A DNA stretch of 64,000 bases, taken from Calothrix sp. PCC 7507. Lineage in GTDB: Bacteria; Cyanobacteriota; Cyanobacteriia; Cyanobacteriales; Nostocaceae. Shown here one piece after another: positions 17,555-27,492 of this stretch (its first letter is position 1; each line of letters starts with the position of its first letter). The DNA lies in contig NC_019682.1 of NCBI RefSeq assembly GCF_000316575.1, positions 3,222,001-3,286,000 of the forward strand, in the 5' to 3' direction. A model generated the notes under the pieces. The model was not told where the DNA came from and searched no databases. It was given only the letters and a program-made list of their open reading frames with translations. The translations under genes and the position numbers were made by a program.

Positions 17555-18402
17555 ATGTCTGATGCATTCGATGTTCTGTGGTTAAGTGCAAGTCCTAGTT
17601 TGCAGCGTTTTGATCAACCATTGCTGAAATACTTGTCTGAGTCTGTGAGGGTAGCCCAGTGGGAATATCATCAAACTAAAGATGAAGCTAGTACCGCAAG
17701 GCGGAAGTCAAAAGTCAAAAGTCAAAAGTCAAAAGTAATATGGAGTAAGCTTTTTAGCGATTGAGAATGGTCTGCTTATTTCCGCCGCACTGTACTAGTT
17801 CTATAGATAAAGCAGTGGATTTGCTATCTGAATTTGTGGACAAGTCTGCTGAATCTGTGCATCTAGCAGGACATGGGATGGGAGGTGCGATCGCCTTAAC
17901 TTTTTCCCGTCGATATCCTCAAAAAGTGCGATCGCTCACTTTATTGGCTGTAGCAACTCAACCTGCAAATACTTGGCACACTCACTATTACGTTCAACGC
18001 CAACTTTTTACTATCAGTCGTGAACAGATTTTGGCAAGCAATGTTCGTAGTCTATTTGGCAATCAACCACCTCACACTACTAAAAAATTAATCACAGCCT
18101 TAGAGCGAGATTTAGAACAATCCCCTTGCCAGCACTCTCTATTCAAGTTAGTTGATTTACCGAAAGGTGGGGTTTCTATGCCCATGATGGTATGTGGTAG
18201 CAAGACTGATCCAATAGTTAACACGCCTGCATTAGATGACTGGCTTAATTGGTTTAAACCAGAAGATACTATTTGGGAGTGCCCAAAAGGATATCATTTT
18301 TTTCACTACTTCTATCCTCAACAGGTTGGTGAGCAAATTTTGCGTTTTTGGCAACGCCAAAATACACAGTTAATAGCAAAGTCTGTACTGTCTTCTAACT
18401 AG
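17555..18402 (+). pseudogene. isiC: isiC-like alpha/beta hydrolase interrupted by a MITE
   Basis: An alpha/beta hydrolase of the kind found after isiAB in other cyanobacteria, split in two frames. The N-terminal part runs from ATG 17555 (SDAFDVLWLSASPSLQRF) to residue 45, where the element at 17688-17798 begins; the frame then stops at 17762-17764. The rest resumes in another frame at 17799 (IDKAVDLLSEF, VHLAGHGMGGAIAL, RRYPQKVRSLTLL, WHTHYYV, ending in VLSSN). Removing 107 bases, leaving one CTAG, restores one continuous reading frame through DEASSIDKAV. The nucleophile elbow reads GHGMGG, with Gly where Ser is expected, which may be further decay or a family trait. Confidence 0.82.
17688..17798 (+). 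mobile_element. MITE-like element, copy B, inside the isiC-like gene
   Basis: A 111-base element with imperfect ~20-base inverted ends (CTAGTACCGCAAGGCGGAA and, on the complement, CTAGTACAGTGCGGCGGAA). It is bordered by CTAG on both sides and contains four tandem GTCAAAA heptamers (17707-17734). It is non-coding. Its 107-bp net insertion shifts the frame of the host gene. Confidence 0.75.
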
Positions 18403-18808
18403 GTTGATAAATAAGGCGACATAAATAACTTTAACTCGTTAAGGTCGTCATTCTATATACGTCAATCAGACCCATAACTATTAGTTATCGGGTCATATTT
18501 TCGTATGTTAAACTTTAATTTTTCTGAGACATTCTTTAATTATTAATATTTGTAAATATATTTACTATTTAAGAATTACTTTCAATAAAGTAAGTTCATG
18601 CACTCAATAATTGGTGAGTAAAGTCAATAGTTGCAGAAAGTTTACTAGCCTCAATAGCCAGTATTTTCTATCCATTACATCGGAAACTCTTTCTGGCAAT
18701 CAATTCTAGTTACAAATTTTATGTGCCTACATGACATACATCGCTTAATAGCTATATCTAATTATTGAGTCTGGTTTGCAATAAATAATAAACCTCACAG
18801 TCTAACCA
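18403..18808. other. AT-rich promoter region of isiA
   Basis: No gene seen. It is strongly AT-rich; 18550-18592 resembles the block upstream of the first pcb gene (AAATAT, TTTAC, then TTTCAATAA). Iron control through Fur is expected for isiA, but no full site could be fixed by eye. Confidence 0.45.
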
Positions 18809-19843
18809 ATGCAGACATACGGCAATTCCAACGTCAAATATGATTGGTGGGTTGGTAACGCCCGCTTCGCCAACCTCTCAGGCTTATTTATCGGCGCTCA
18901 CGTCGCACAAGCGGCGTTGACGACTCTCTGGGCGGGGGCTTTTACATGGTTTGAGATCTCTCGCTACAACCCCGAAGTACCTTTGGGCGAACAAGGACTA
19001 ATTTTGCTACCTCATCTAGCCACCTTGGGCTTTGGTGTGGGAGCAGGTGGACAGATAGTAGATACCTATTCCTATTTCGTGATTGGTGCTTTGCACTTAA
19101 TTTCTTCTGCGGTACTTGGTGCAGGCGCACTCTTTCATACCTTCAAAGCTCCGCAAAGCTTGAAAGACAGTTCTGGTCAAGCGCGTAAATTTCACTTTGA
19201 ATGGAACGACCACAAAAAACTTGGCTTGATTTTAGGACATCACCTACTCTTTTTAGGGTTAGGGGCTTTGTTGCTAGTGGGGAAAGCCATTTTTTGGGGA
19301 GGACTATACGACGCAACAATTCATGATGTCCGCGTTGTTACCGACCCCACCATCAATCCACTAGTCATCTATGGCTATCAAACCCATTTTGCTAGCGTTA
19401 ACAACTTAGAAGATTTAGTTGGTGGTCACATTTATGTAGGCTTATTACTCATTGGTGGCGGTGTTTGGCACATCATCCAAGAGCCTTTACCTTGGGCGAA
19501 AAAGCTTTTAATCTTCTCTGGTGAAGCTATTCTTTCCTACTCTTTAGGCGGTATTGCAATAGCCGGATTTGTCGCAGCTTATTTTTCTGCAGTTAATACC
19601 CTAGCTTATCCCGTGGAATTTTATGGGCCGATCTTAGAAGTCAAGCTTGGTGTTAGTCCTTATTTTGCTGACACGATTAAGTTAGCTAATGGTGGTTACA
19701 CTGCTAGAGCTTGGTTAGCAAATGCCCATTTCTTCTTAGCTTTCTTCTTTTTACAAGGTCATTTGTGGCACGCACTCAGAGCTATTGGTGTTGACTTTAG
19801 CCGCATTGAAAAGGCATTAAATGCCATTGGTAGCGAATCGTAA
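18809..19843 (+). CDS. isiA: Iron-stress-induced chlorophyll-binding protein IsiA (CP43')
   Basis: A 344-residue, six-helix chlorophyll protein. The N-terminus [20 protein letters not shown] is the classic IsiA start, and [35 protein letters not shown], then [13 protein letters not shown] and [10 protein letters not shown] follow. IsiA forms rings around photosystem I in iron-starved cells and also acts as a chlorophyll store and energy quencher. Unlike the classic isiAB arrangement, flavodoxin here follows the PsaL fusion upstream, not this gene. It is followed after 104 bases by another pcb gene, with an inverted repeat between them. Confidence 0.93.
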   Translation: MQTYGNSNVKYDWWVGNARFANLSGLFIGAHVAQAALTTLWAGAFTWFEISRYNPEVPLGEQGLILLPHLATLGFGVGAGGQIVDTYSYFVIGALHLISSAVLGAGALFHTFKAPQSLKDSSGQARKFHFEWNDHKKLGLILGHHLLFLGLGALLLVGKAIFWGGLYDATIHDVRVVTDPTINPLVIYGYQTHFASVNNLEDLVGGHIYVGLLLIGGGVWHIIQEPLPWAKKLLIFSGEAILSYSLGGIAIAGFVAAYFSAVNTLAYPVEFYGPILEVKLGVSPYFADTIKLANGGYTARAWLANAHFFLAFFFLQGHLWHALRAIGVDFSRIEKALNAIGSES

Positions 19844-19859
19844 ATAGTCCTGAGTTTCG

Positions 19860-19925
19860 AGTGCTGAGTGCTGAGTAATCAGAATAACTACTTTACTCAA
19901 TACTTACAACTCAGCACTCAGCACT
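19860..19925 (+). repeat. Inverted heptamer repeat between isiA and pcb
   Basis: AGTGCTGAGTGCTGAGT (19860-19876) is perfectly complementary to 19909-19925, a 17-bp stem with a 32-base loop, built from GTGCTGA units. Only 6 bases separate it from the AAGGAGGG of the next gene, so it could tune expression of isiA relative to pcb. Confidence 0.6.
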
Positions 19926-19947
19926 TTTATAAGGAGGGTATTGAATT

Positions 19948-20913
19948 TTGGCAGTTTCTACTGATAAAAGCTTCGCAGCAGATACAGATTTATCGTGGTT
20001 GGTTGGTAATGCACGTTTAATTGATTTATCTGGTCAATTATTAGGCGCTCATATTGCCCATGCAGGCTTGATCATGTTTTGGGCAGGAGCAACTACCATA
20101 ACCGAAGTGACACGTTTTATCCCTGGCGTACCAATGTATGAGCAAGGGCTGACTTTGTTACCTCATTTAGCAACTTTGGGTTGGGGAGTGGGTGTAGGTG
20201 GTGAAGTAGTCGATACCTATCCCTATTTTGTGATTGGCATTTTGCATTTAGTTGCATCTGCTGTATTGGGTGCAGGGGGACTTTTTCATGTATTTCGCGC
20301 TCCGGCAATTTTATATAATGCTGGTGGTTGGGTGGCAAGATTTCACTATGAATGGAATGATCCTAAGCAGTTAGGTTTAATCTTAGGTCATCACTTGATT
20401 ATTCTGGGTTTAGGCGCATTTTTGCTAGTAATAAAAGCGATGTTTGTGGGCGGAATTTATGACACCACACTAGGAAATGTACACCTAATTAGTCACCCGA
20501 ATTTAAACCCCACGACAATATTCGGTTACTTAGTGGGGATAAAAGATGGTAGCTGGAATATTTTAGGAATAGCCAGTGTTGATAACTTAGAAGATGTTAT
20601 TGGCGGTCACATTTGGATTGGCTTAATTCTCATAGCGGGGGGTATATGGCATATTTTGGTGCAACCTTTTGCGTGGGCTAGGAGAATTTTGCCAATAACT
20701 AATGGCGAAGCTATTCTTTCTTATAGTTTACTGGGTTTAGCTTTGATAGCTTTTATTTCGGCTGTATTTGTTGGGTATAACACTACAGTTTTCCCTCAAG
20801 AGTTTTACGGCTTGGAACGTCTAGGATTGGCAAATATCCAGTTTTTGCTGGGTGTGGTGGCGTTCTTAGGGTATGTTTGGCATTCTTGGCGATCGCGTCA
20901 AATTTATAGTTAA
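19948..20913 (+). CDS. CP43-like chlorophyll-binding protein (Pcb/IsiA family)
   Basis: A 321-residue, six-helix antenna protein, shorter than IsiA because the last lumenal loop and the C-terminus are trimmed (it ends SWRSRQIYS). Family blocks include [54 protein letters not shown] and [16 protein letters not shown] 19948 is the start: a strong AGGAGG lies 10 bases upstream and no ATG fits. It probably belongs to the isiA transcription unit; a T-run hairpin at 20949-20982 follows. Iron-stress antenna role inferred from family and position. Confidence 0.88.
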   Translation: MAVSTDKSFAADTDLSWLVGNARLIDLSGQLLGAHIAHAGLIMFWAGATTITEVTRFIPGVPMYEQGLTLLPHLATLGWGVGVGGEVVDTYPYFVIGILHLVASAVLGAGGLFHVFRAPAILYNAGGWVARFHYEWNDPKQLGLILGHHLIILGLGAFLLVIKAMFVGGIYDTTLGNVHLISHPNLNPTTIFGYLVGIKDGSWNILGIASVDNLEDVIGGHIWIGLILIAGGIWHILVQPFAWARRILPITNGEAILSYSLLGLALIAFISAVFVGYNTTVFPQEFYGLERLGLANIQFLLGVVAFLGYVWHSWRSRQIYS

Positions 20914-20948
20914 TTAATTTTCGCTCAACTCTAGCTAAGGAATGTTTT

Positions 20949-20982
20949 ATGCCTGCGGTTAAAAGCAGTTGACTGTAGGCAT
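20949..20982 (+). terminator. Rho-independent terminator of the isiA-pcb unit
   Basis: ATGCCT pairs with AGGCAT around a loop that can fold further (TGC/GCA), followed by seven T. It lies 36 bases after the pcb stop. Confidence 0.65.
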
Positions 20983-21012
20983 TTTTTTGAGATTTTCTAG
21001 TAGGAATTAATC

Positions 21013-21288
21013 ATGCTGACTACATTTTTTTGCTTATTATGTGCCTGGACAATCACAATTGGTTTAATTTTGAGTATGTGGTTAACTTTGAAAAAAGGAA
21101 TAAATTTTATAAAAAAGCTACATCAAATACCTTGTCATGCTTGTGAATACTTCACTAACGATCATCGTCTTAAATGTACAGTACACCCAATTAAAGCTTG
21201 TTCAGAACAAGCAATTAACTGTATTGATTTTGAACCTAAAACCGCTGCTTGTAATGCTTGTCAAAAAGGTCGCAGAAAGCTGTGTTAA
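21013..21288 (+). CDS. Small Cys-rich membrane protein
   Basis: A 91-residue protein with one N-terminal membrane helix (about 5-28), then a soluble part with eight Cys and several His: CHACEYF, LKCTVH, ACSEQ, NCIDFEP, AACNACQKG and a C-terminal Cys. The paired CxxC spacing suggests a metal or iron-sulfur site, or redox cysteines, but I do not recognise a named family. ATG 21013 is preceded by AGGAATTAA. It lies just behind the iron-stress antenna genes, and a related role is only a guess from position. Confidence 0.65.
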   Translation: MLTTFFCLLCAWTITIGLILSMWLTLKKGINFIKKLHQIPCHACEYFTNDHRLKCTVHPIKACSEQAINCIDFEPKTAACNACQKGRRKLC

Positions 21289-21482
21289 GTTTATATATTA
21301 ATCTGCTTTAATTTGGGGAATTTACTTGTGTATGCAGGCAATGGGCAATATAGAAATCTGATTTTATTATTGAAAAAATCTAAGTATCTGTAGGATGGGC
21401 AATGCCACCGAAACCCATAATAACGTTGGGTTGAGGAACGAAACCCAACCTACACCTAATGCACTGACACTTATAAATATTT

Positions 21483-21728
21483 ATGAATCAGGAATCCGAC
21501 TTACTCTCTGAACTATGCGATTTTTTATATCCTCGTAGTTCATATTATGGGCAGTTTCAACCAGAGTATTTGGTATTTAATGCTAATCTCCAATTTTTTT
21601 CTCAACGAGTGAGCTATATTTGTAACTTACAAACTGGTGGGAAAATTTCTCCAGAAGAGGCTTATAAACAAATTCATATCCTCTGGAAACAGTTGAAAAG
21701 TGCAAGAAAAGAATTAGAAATTAGCTGA
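21483..21728 (+). CDS. DUF7219-like small hypothetical protein
   Basis: An 81-residue soluble protein, mostly helical, with the conserved-looking blocks FLYPRSSYYGQFQPEYLVFNAN, QRVSYICNLQTGGKISPEEAY and ILWKQLKSARKEL. Similar short proteins occur throughout cyanobacteria and are sometimes mislabelled as synthases. From memory this matches the DUF7219 family. No function is known. It stands alone between two gaps, with a dispersed repeat (21391-21466) upstream. The N-terminal ATG has only a weak ribosome site. Confidence 0.7.
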   Translation: MNQESDLLSELCDFLYPRSSYYGQFQPEYLVFNANLQFFSQRVSYICNLQTGGKISPEEAYKQIHILWKQLKSARKELEIS

Positions 21729-21921
21729 TTGGACTCAGGCGATACTAAGTACAGCCTATTATAACAAGGTTACGAAAATTTTAACTCTAGGTTATGTGGA
21801 GGAACAAAATGCTATATACAACACCTAACAAGAGGGTATTTTATCAAAAAGTGACAGAAACCTTAAAAGATGCCAAGTAAATATGCTTTAGTAGACTTAT
21901 ACTGTCAGGATCAGAAAGTAA

Positions 21922-23025
<1,104 letters not shown>

Positions 23026-23476
23026 TTTAGTCATTAGTCATTAGTCATTAGTCATTGGTAAATATCTATATGACTTTTGACTAGGGACTTTTGTAATTTG
23101 GGTTAACAAAAGTGCAAGTGATTACACGGCGTTTGAATGTAACTTAAAGCACTTGTAAACTCAAATGTGTTAACATAGGATTTGTAGAGTCTATGTAGTG
23201 GGCTGAATCTTTACGAAAAAATTTTGATGAATGATGACCTCCGACATTCTATTTAGTCAGTCAGGAACAACGAGTTTAATTAAAGTGCATTCTATCGGAC
23301 AACCATTTTTGGCATAAGAAACCTAGAATAGGCGTGAAGCTCAAAATAGAAAGCAAATTTGAGCAGCGGTAAGGAAAAGTTGTAAGAATCTAGATTTAAC
23401 CAACCGCAGAAGGCGCACAGCGTCAACAAAGAATCGGGGAATGAGTAAGTCTTAAACAAAATTCATGGAGTGTTAT
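23026..23476. other. Gap between gap1 and tal
   Basis: No gene seen. It begins with four tandem TTAGTCA heptamers (23027-23054). The 300 bases before tal probably hold its promoter and leader; no clear -10/-35 pair was fixed. Confidence 0.5.
23027..23054. repeat. Tandem TTAGTCA heptamers
   Basis: Four exact copies of TTAGTCA directly after the gap1 stop codon, a short tandem repeat of the kind common in Nostocales gene gaps. Confidence 0.8.
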
Positions 23477-24481
23477 ATGTCGAAGAATTTGCTGGAACAA
23501 TTGCGAGAGATAACAGTTGTAGTTGCGGATACAGGTGATATCCAAGCGATTGAAAAGTTCAAACCCCAAGATGCTACTACCAATCCCTCGCTGATTACTG
23601 CAGCGGCGCAGATGCCGGAATATCAAGAAATTGTCGATCAGACTTTGTTGCAAGCGAAGAAAGACGCGGGTGCTAATGCTAGCCAAGCACAGATAGTTTC
23701 TCTGGCTTTTGACCGTTTGGCGGTGTCCTTTGGACTGAAGATTTTGCAAATTATCCCTGGTCGGGTGTCTACAGAAGTGGATGCCCGCCTATCGTACAAT
23801 ACGGAAGCTACTGTTGCTAAAGCTAGAGAGCTAATTGCTCAATACAAAGCTGCAGGAATTGGCCCTGAACGGGTGCTAATTAAAATTGCTACTACCTGGG
23901 AAGGGATTAAAGCTGCGGAGATTCTGGAGAAAGAAGGTATCCATTGTAACTTAACTCTGTTGTTCGGGATTCACCAAGCGATCGCCTGTGCGGAAGCTGG
24001 TGTCACCCTGATTTCTCCCTTTGTGGGCCGGATTCTTGACTGGTACAAAAAAGACACTGGCAAGGATTACGCCGCTACTGAAGATCCAGGCGTGTTGTCT
24101 GTCACCAAAATCTACAACTACTACAAGAAATTCGGCTACAAAACCGAAGTTATGGGCGCTAGTTTCCGGAACATTGGGGAAATTATTGAACTTGCAGGTA
24201 GTGATTTGCTGACAATTTCACCCTCGTTGTTGGCGGAATTACAAGCAACCATTGGCGAACTACCACGTAAACTTGATCCCGCCAATGCAGCAACTTTGAA
24301 AATTGACAAGATCAATGTTGATAAAGCTGCTTACGATAAGTTGCACGCAAGCGATCGCATGGCGTCTGATAAACTTTCTGAAGGTATCGAAGGTTTCACT
24401 AAAGCACTCGTGGCTTTAGAAAAACTTTTGGCTGAAAGACTAGCTACCCTAGAAAGTAAAGCCTCCGCCCCTGTAGCTTAG
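23477..24481 (+). CDS. tal: Transaldolase
   Basis: A 334-residue TIM-barrel enzyme of the pentose phosphate pathway moving a dihydroxyacetone unit between sedoheptulose-7-P/glyceraldehyde-3-P and erythrose-4-P/fructose-6-P. Start [15 protein letters not shown] at ATG 23477 has GGAG 6 bases upstream; an ATG at 23465 is less likely. Seen are DATTNPSLI at the first strand, the Schiff-base lysine region [30 protein letters not shown], and [10 protein letters not shown]. Oxidative pentose phosphate flow feeds heterocysts and dark metabolism. It is followed by a REP palindrome. Confidence 0.95.
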   Translation: MSKNLLEQLREITVVVADTGDIQAIEKFKPQDATTNPSLITAAAQMPEYQEIVDQTLLQAKKDAGANASQAQIVSLAFDRLAVSFGLKILQIIPGRVSTEVDARLSYNTEATVAKARELIAQYKAAGIGPERVLIKIATTWEGIKAAEILEKEGIHCNLTLLFGIHQAIACAEAGVTLISPFVGRILDWYKKDTGKDYAATEDPGVLSVTKIYNYYKKFGYKTEVMGASFRNIGEIIELAGSDLLTISPSLLAELQATIGELPRKLDPANAATLKIDKINVDKAAYDKLHASDRMASDKLSEGIEGFTKALVALEKLLAERLATLESKASAPVA

Positions 24482-24508
24482 GCTAGCTTCTAGTATTGTT
24501 TCGTAGAA

Positions 24509-24541
24509 AGATCCCCGACTTCTCAAAGAAGTCGGGGATCT
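24509..24541. repeat. REP-like palindrome, copy 5
   Basis: The same 33-base unit as at 4185, with a CTCAAAG centre. It lies 28 bases after the tal stop and overlaps the end of the convergent gene, whose last five codons and TGA stop lie within it. It could serve as a terminator for both genes; on the plus strand a TTTTTT run follows. Confidence 0.82.
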
Positions 24542-25371
24542 TTTTTGTCCGTGATTATTTGCCTTTTAAAAATCACAATTTCATTCCCCACGATAGGGTT
24601 ACGCGCTATCAGTCGATTTTGAGAATCAACAATTTCTAGATGGCTGAAATCTAATTGTTGGGAGCGTTGTAAAATCTCATTCGCCAATTTATCCTGTTGG
24701 GATGCTACGAGTGTGTACCAATCATCACTAATTTTCACAGTGAGATTACTAGTGCGAAAATTGGCTTGAATCGATTTGATCAGTCCATCAGCAAAGCGAT
24801 CGCTAATTTCTGCTACTTGATTTTTGATCGCTGCAATCAAGGCTTGTTCTGGTGTCAATTCCACTGCTGGGGTAGGCGTGGGGTTTGGTTCCGGTTCTGG
24901 TTCTGGCGGCGGTATAATTTCTGCTGTTGGCTGGGGTTCTGGTGTAACTGTGACTGATTCTGGTGGTGGTTGGGCGATCGTTGGTGTTGGTATAGGAGCC
25001 TCCTCAACTGGGGGAACCGTTGCTATCTCAGTTGGTTTAGCACTAAAAACAGTCGTAGTTGTCCAAACTAAAATCACAGCGATTCCCGCAAGAATTCCTG
25101 TCAAAGCCGTGTCCGACAAATTCGATGAAAAATTAGTTGGTAACAAAGAGCGAATTTTCGTTAACAGTCCACTCCAGAAACTAGGGGTGTCTTCAGCACC
25201 AGGTGGCGGCGCTGTATCCAATTTCACCACTGCTGTTTCTAAAATTCCAATCGTCCCTCTGAGAACTTGGATAATTTTAACCTTCCAAATTGGTTGGTTT
25301 CTCTGGTAGGGTTTTGGGGGAGTCGGTTCGGGGGACGAAGGTGGTTGCGAATTCTGATTGTCTTGTGACAT
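24523..25371 (-). CDS. Hypothetical membrane protein with proline-rich linker
   Basis: A 282-residue protein that I do not recognise. A Pro-rich N-terminus (about 1-25) and a cytoplasmic amphipathic part precede a single membrane helix at about 88-108 (GILAGIAVILVWTTTTVF). Then comes an outside Pro/Glu/Thr-rich linker (about 112-172) and a compact C-terminal domain (173-282) with helix ALIAAIKNQVAEISDRFADG and strands LTVKISDDWYTLV and LEIVDSQNRLIARNP. The last five residues (DPRLL) and the stop are encoded by a REP palindrome, so the original C-terminus may have differed slightly. Confidence 0.75.
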   Translation of the reverse strand: MSQDNQNSQPPSSPEPTPPKPYQRNQPIWKVKIIQVLRGTIGILETAVVKLDTAPPPGAEDTPSFWSGLLTKIRSLLPTNFSSNLSDTALTGILAGIAVILVWTTTTVFSAKPTEIATVPPVEEAPIPTPTIAQPPPESVTVTPEPQPTAEIIPPPEPEPEPNPTPTPAVELTPEQALIAAIKNQVAEISDRFADGLIKSIQANFRTSNLTVKISDDWYTLVASQQDKLANEILQRSQQLDFSHLEIVDSQNRLIARNPIVGNEIVIFKRQIITDKKDPRLL

Positions 25372-25486
25372 GGAACTTTCACCAACAGCAACGAATCAAA
25401 GATAAATCAAAGTGCAGCCACTTTTGCCTTAAATGTATCACTTCGTTGCTTACGCTAAACTCATTAATTGTTTAATTTGGTAATTT

Positions 25487-26398
25487 ATGAACTTGAAACG
25501 TCGCAAATTTCTATTTCTCAGTAGCCTCGGTACTTTTAGTGCAGGATTTCTGGGCTGGAAATATCTTCTCCAAAATAACCAAAGCATCCCTACACCGGAT
25601 ATAGCGATCGCTGCTATTCCACCTAAAAAAGATTTGCTATTGCGTTTTGTGTCTGTGGCAGATACAGGAACCGGAGCTAGGGGGCAATATGACGTTGCTA
25701 AGGCAATGACTAATTATTATCAGCAAAATCCTTATAATTTAGTGGTTTTAGCTGGAGATAACATTTACACCAACGGCGAAATTGAAAAAATTAATGCTGT
25801 TTTTGAGCGTCCCTATCAATACTTACTCAAGCAAGGTGTGAAGTTTCAAGCTTGTTTAGGTAATCATGATATTCGCACTGCCAACGGCGATTTACAAGTC
25901 CGCTATGCTGGTTTTAATATGAAGGGACGCTACTATACTTTTAGCCGTGGATCTGTACAATTTTTCGCCTTAGATACTAACAGTAATGCTGATTGGAAAA
26001 ATCAGTTAACTTGGTTAGAAAAAGAATTAAGTACTAGTAAGTCTCCTTGGAAAGTAGTATTTGGTCATCATCCAATTTATGCATCTGGTCATTATGGAAG
26101 TAATCCAGATTTTATTAAAACTTTTACTCCCCTGTTTAAAAAATATAGCGTGCAACTCTACATTAATGGTCATGAACACCATTATGAACGCACCCGCGCT
26201 ATTGATGGCACAACTTACTTAATTTGTGGCGCAGGTGCTGGTAATCGTTCGGTAGGAAAGAGTGAATGGACAGAATACTCTACTAGTAATTTAAGTTTTG
26301 CTACCTATGAAGTGTTTCCCGATAGAATAGAATTAAATGGCATTGATACTAGTTTCCGAGTTTTTGATCGAGGCGTAATTAAGTTGAAATCAACTTAA
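25487..26398 (+). CDS. Exported calcineurin-like metallophosphoesterase
   Basis: A 303-residue phosphoesterase. The N-terminus has twin arginines followed by a hydrophobic stretch (RRKFLFLSSLGTFSAGFLGW), suggesting Tat-type export or anchoring. The dinuclear-metal motifs are in order: VADTG (about 58), GDNIY, LGNHD, VFGHHPIYASGHYG and NGHEHHYE, as in purple acid phosphatase and related enzymes. The substrate is not evident; scavenging of phosphate esters in the periplasm is plausible. ATG start without a strong ribosome site. Divergent from the preceding minus-strand gene by 115 bases. Confidence 0.87.
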   Translation: MNLKRRKFLFLSSLGTFSAGFLGWKYLLQNNQSIPTPDIAIAAIPPKKDLLLRFVSVADTGTGARGQYDVAKAMTNYYQQNPYNLVVLAGDNIYTNGEIEKINAVFERPYQYLLKQGVKFQACLGNHDIRTANGDLQVRYAGFNMKGRYYTFSRGSVQFFALDTNSNADWKNQLTWLEKELSTSKSPWKVVFGHHPIYASGHYGSNPDFIKTFTPLFKKYSVQLYINGHEHHYERTRAIDGTTYLICGAGAGNRSVGKSEWTEYSTSNLSFATYEVFPDRIELNGIDTSFRVFDRGVIKLKST

Positions 26399-26549
26399 TT
26401 CTTATCCATATAATTTAGATATTTGGTGGGCAATGCCCACTAAACAAATTGCATTCAACATTATTAAAACTAGGATAATTTTTTCATCTAGTAATATCTA
26501 GGCGATCGCATGATAGTAAATCACATCAAGTCAACTTAGAAAAAAGTTT

Positions 26550-26843
26550 ATGATTCTAGAGGCGGTTATGCTGAATATCAAACCTGGATTGGAAAATGAT
26601 TTTGAATCGGCTTTCAAAAAAGCTTCCAGTATTATCTCATCTATGAACGGATATTTATCTCATGAACTTCATAGATGCATAGAAACTCAAGGCAAATATT
26701 TATTACTTGTCAAATGGGAAAATTTAGAAGCTCATACTGTGGGATTTCGAGGCTCTGATGAATATCAAGAGTGGAAAAAATTGTTGCATCATTTTTATGA
26801 TCCTTTTCCCACTGTTGAGCATTTTGAAGAAGTGGCAATATAG
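26550..26843 (+). CDS. Antibiotic biosynthesis monooxygenase (ABM) domain protein
   Basis: A 97-residue single ABM domain (ferredoxin-like beta-alpha-beta fold). Blocks seen are EAVMLNIKPGLENDFESAFKKA, then GYLSHELHRC, KYLLLVKWENLEAHTVGFRGS and the C-terminal HHFYDPFPTVEHFEEV. Family members include heme-degrading and quinol monooxygenases, but many have unknown substrates. No haem-ligand pattern of IsdG type is obvious. It stands alone; HIP1 and a dispersed TGGGCAATGCCCA repeat lie upstream. Confidence 0.85.
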   Translation: MILEAVMLNIKPGLENDFESAFKKASSIISSMNGYLSHELHRCIETQGKYLLLVKWENLEAHTVGFRGSDEYQEWKKLLHHFYDPFPTVEHFEEVAI

Positions 26844-27012
26844 CTCAGTTGCAACGTAAGATTGGCTTTTTAATCGCTAAACATATTTTCTCGTTTTCTT
26901 GTACAGCTAGGGAAGACTTACTTTATATCTCTATCTACTCTCTCTCATTGATGCTGCTGCGAAGACAATACCTCATCTAAAAGGCACTTGCAGAAAACTC
27001 CTGCATAAGAAC

Positions 27013-27044
27013 TTGACAATCAGTTCTCAAAATGAGAACATAAA
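27013..27044 (+). promoter_or_regulatory. Probable higBA promoter and operator
   Basis: TTGACA at 27013-27018 looks like a -35 box. It is followed by the palindrome GTTCTCA-AAA-TGAGAAC (27023-27039), which overlaps where the -10 (CATAAA or ATAAAT at 27039-27045, spacing long) would lie. A 17-bp palindrome inside the promoter of a toxin-antitoxin operon is the expected binding site of the HigA antitoxin. The role is inferred from position. Confidence 0.55.
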
Positions 27045-27135
27045 TAAGTTGTTAAGCAAAGGTTACTACATGAGTGAGCTACAGCAATACGGACTAGTGG
27101 CGTAGCATAACTGATCCCAAATAAGGAGGATTTGA

Positions 27136-27426
27136 ATGATGCGTGTCATTGGTTTGGAAAACTTAGTTGAATTTAGTAAGATTCATCCCGATGCTGAAGT
27201 TCCTCTTGATACATGGCGTCAAGCAGCTGAACAGGCAGAATGGAAACATATTATAGATTTAAGAGAAGTCTATCCACATGCAGATTTTGTAGAAGGCTAT
27301 ACAGTCTTTAACATAGGAGGAAATAAATATCGATTAATTACGAAAATTACTTACATAGTGAAGACTATTAATATTAAATATGTATTAACTCATAGTGAAT
27401 ATGATGAAGGGAAGTGGAAAAAGTAA
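27136..27426 (+). CDS. higB: HigB-family toxin (mRNA interferase)
   Basis: A 96-residue RelE/HigB-type toxin, toxin-first order as in higBA modules. Seen are the HigB-like pattern FSKIHPDAEVPLDTWRQAAEQAEW, VYPHADFVEGYTVFNIGGNKYRL, KTINIKYVLTHSEYDEGKW. These proteins cleave mRNA on the ribosome. AGGAGG lies 5-6 bases before the tandem ATG-ATG start. An 11-codon frame at 27070-27105 precedes it, probably by chance. Confidence 0.88.
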   Translation: MMRVIGLENLVEFSKIHPDAEVPLDTWRQAAEQAEWKHIIDLREVYPHADFVEGYTVFNIGGNKYRLITKITYIVKTINIKYVLTHSEYDEGKWKK

Positions 27427-27492
27427 TGCAAATTTTAGGTATTCATGATCTTAAGATTCTGCGGAGACTACCTTTGATTTTTTAATCACCTG

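Noticed and set aside
23027-23054. Regular short repeats that might suggest a CRISPR array
   Set aside because: Units are 7 bases without spacers; this is a short tandem repeat, as at 7400, 17707 and 261.
24824-25309. A 161-residue open frame on the plus strand, Gly/Ser-rich
   Set aside because: It is the complement of the proline-rich linker of the minus-strand membrane protein; the low-complexity composition keeps the frame open by chance.
27070-27105. An 11-codon frame (MSELQQYGLVA) before higB as a leader peptide
   Set aside because: No ribosome site, and no codon pattern or hairpin that would make it a regulatory leader.
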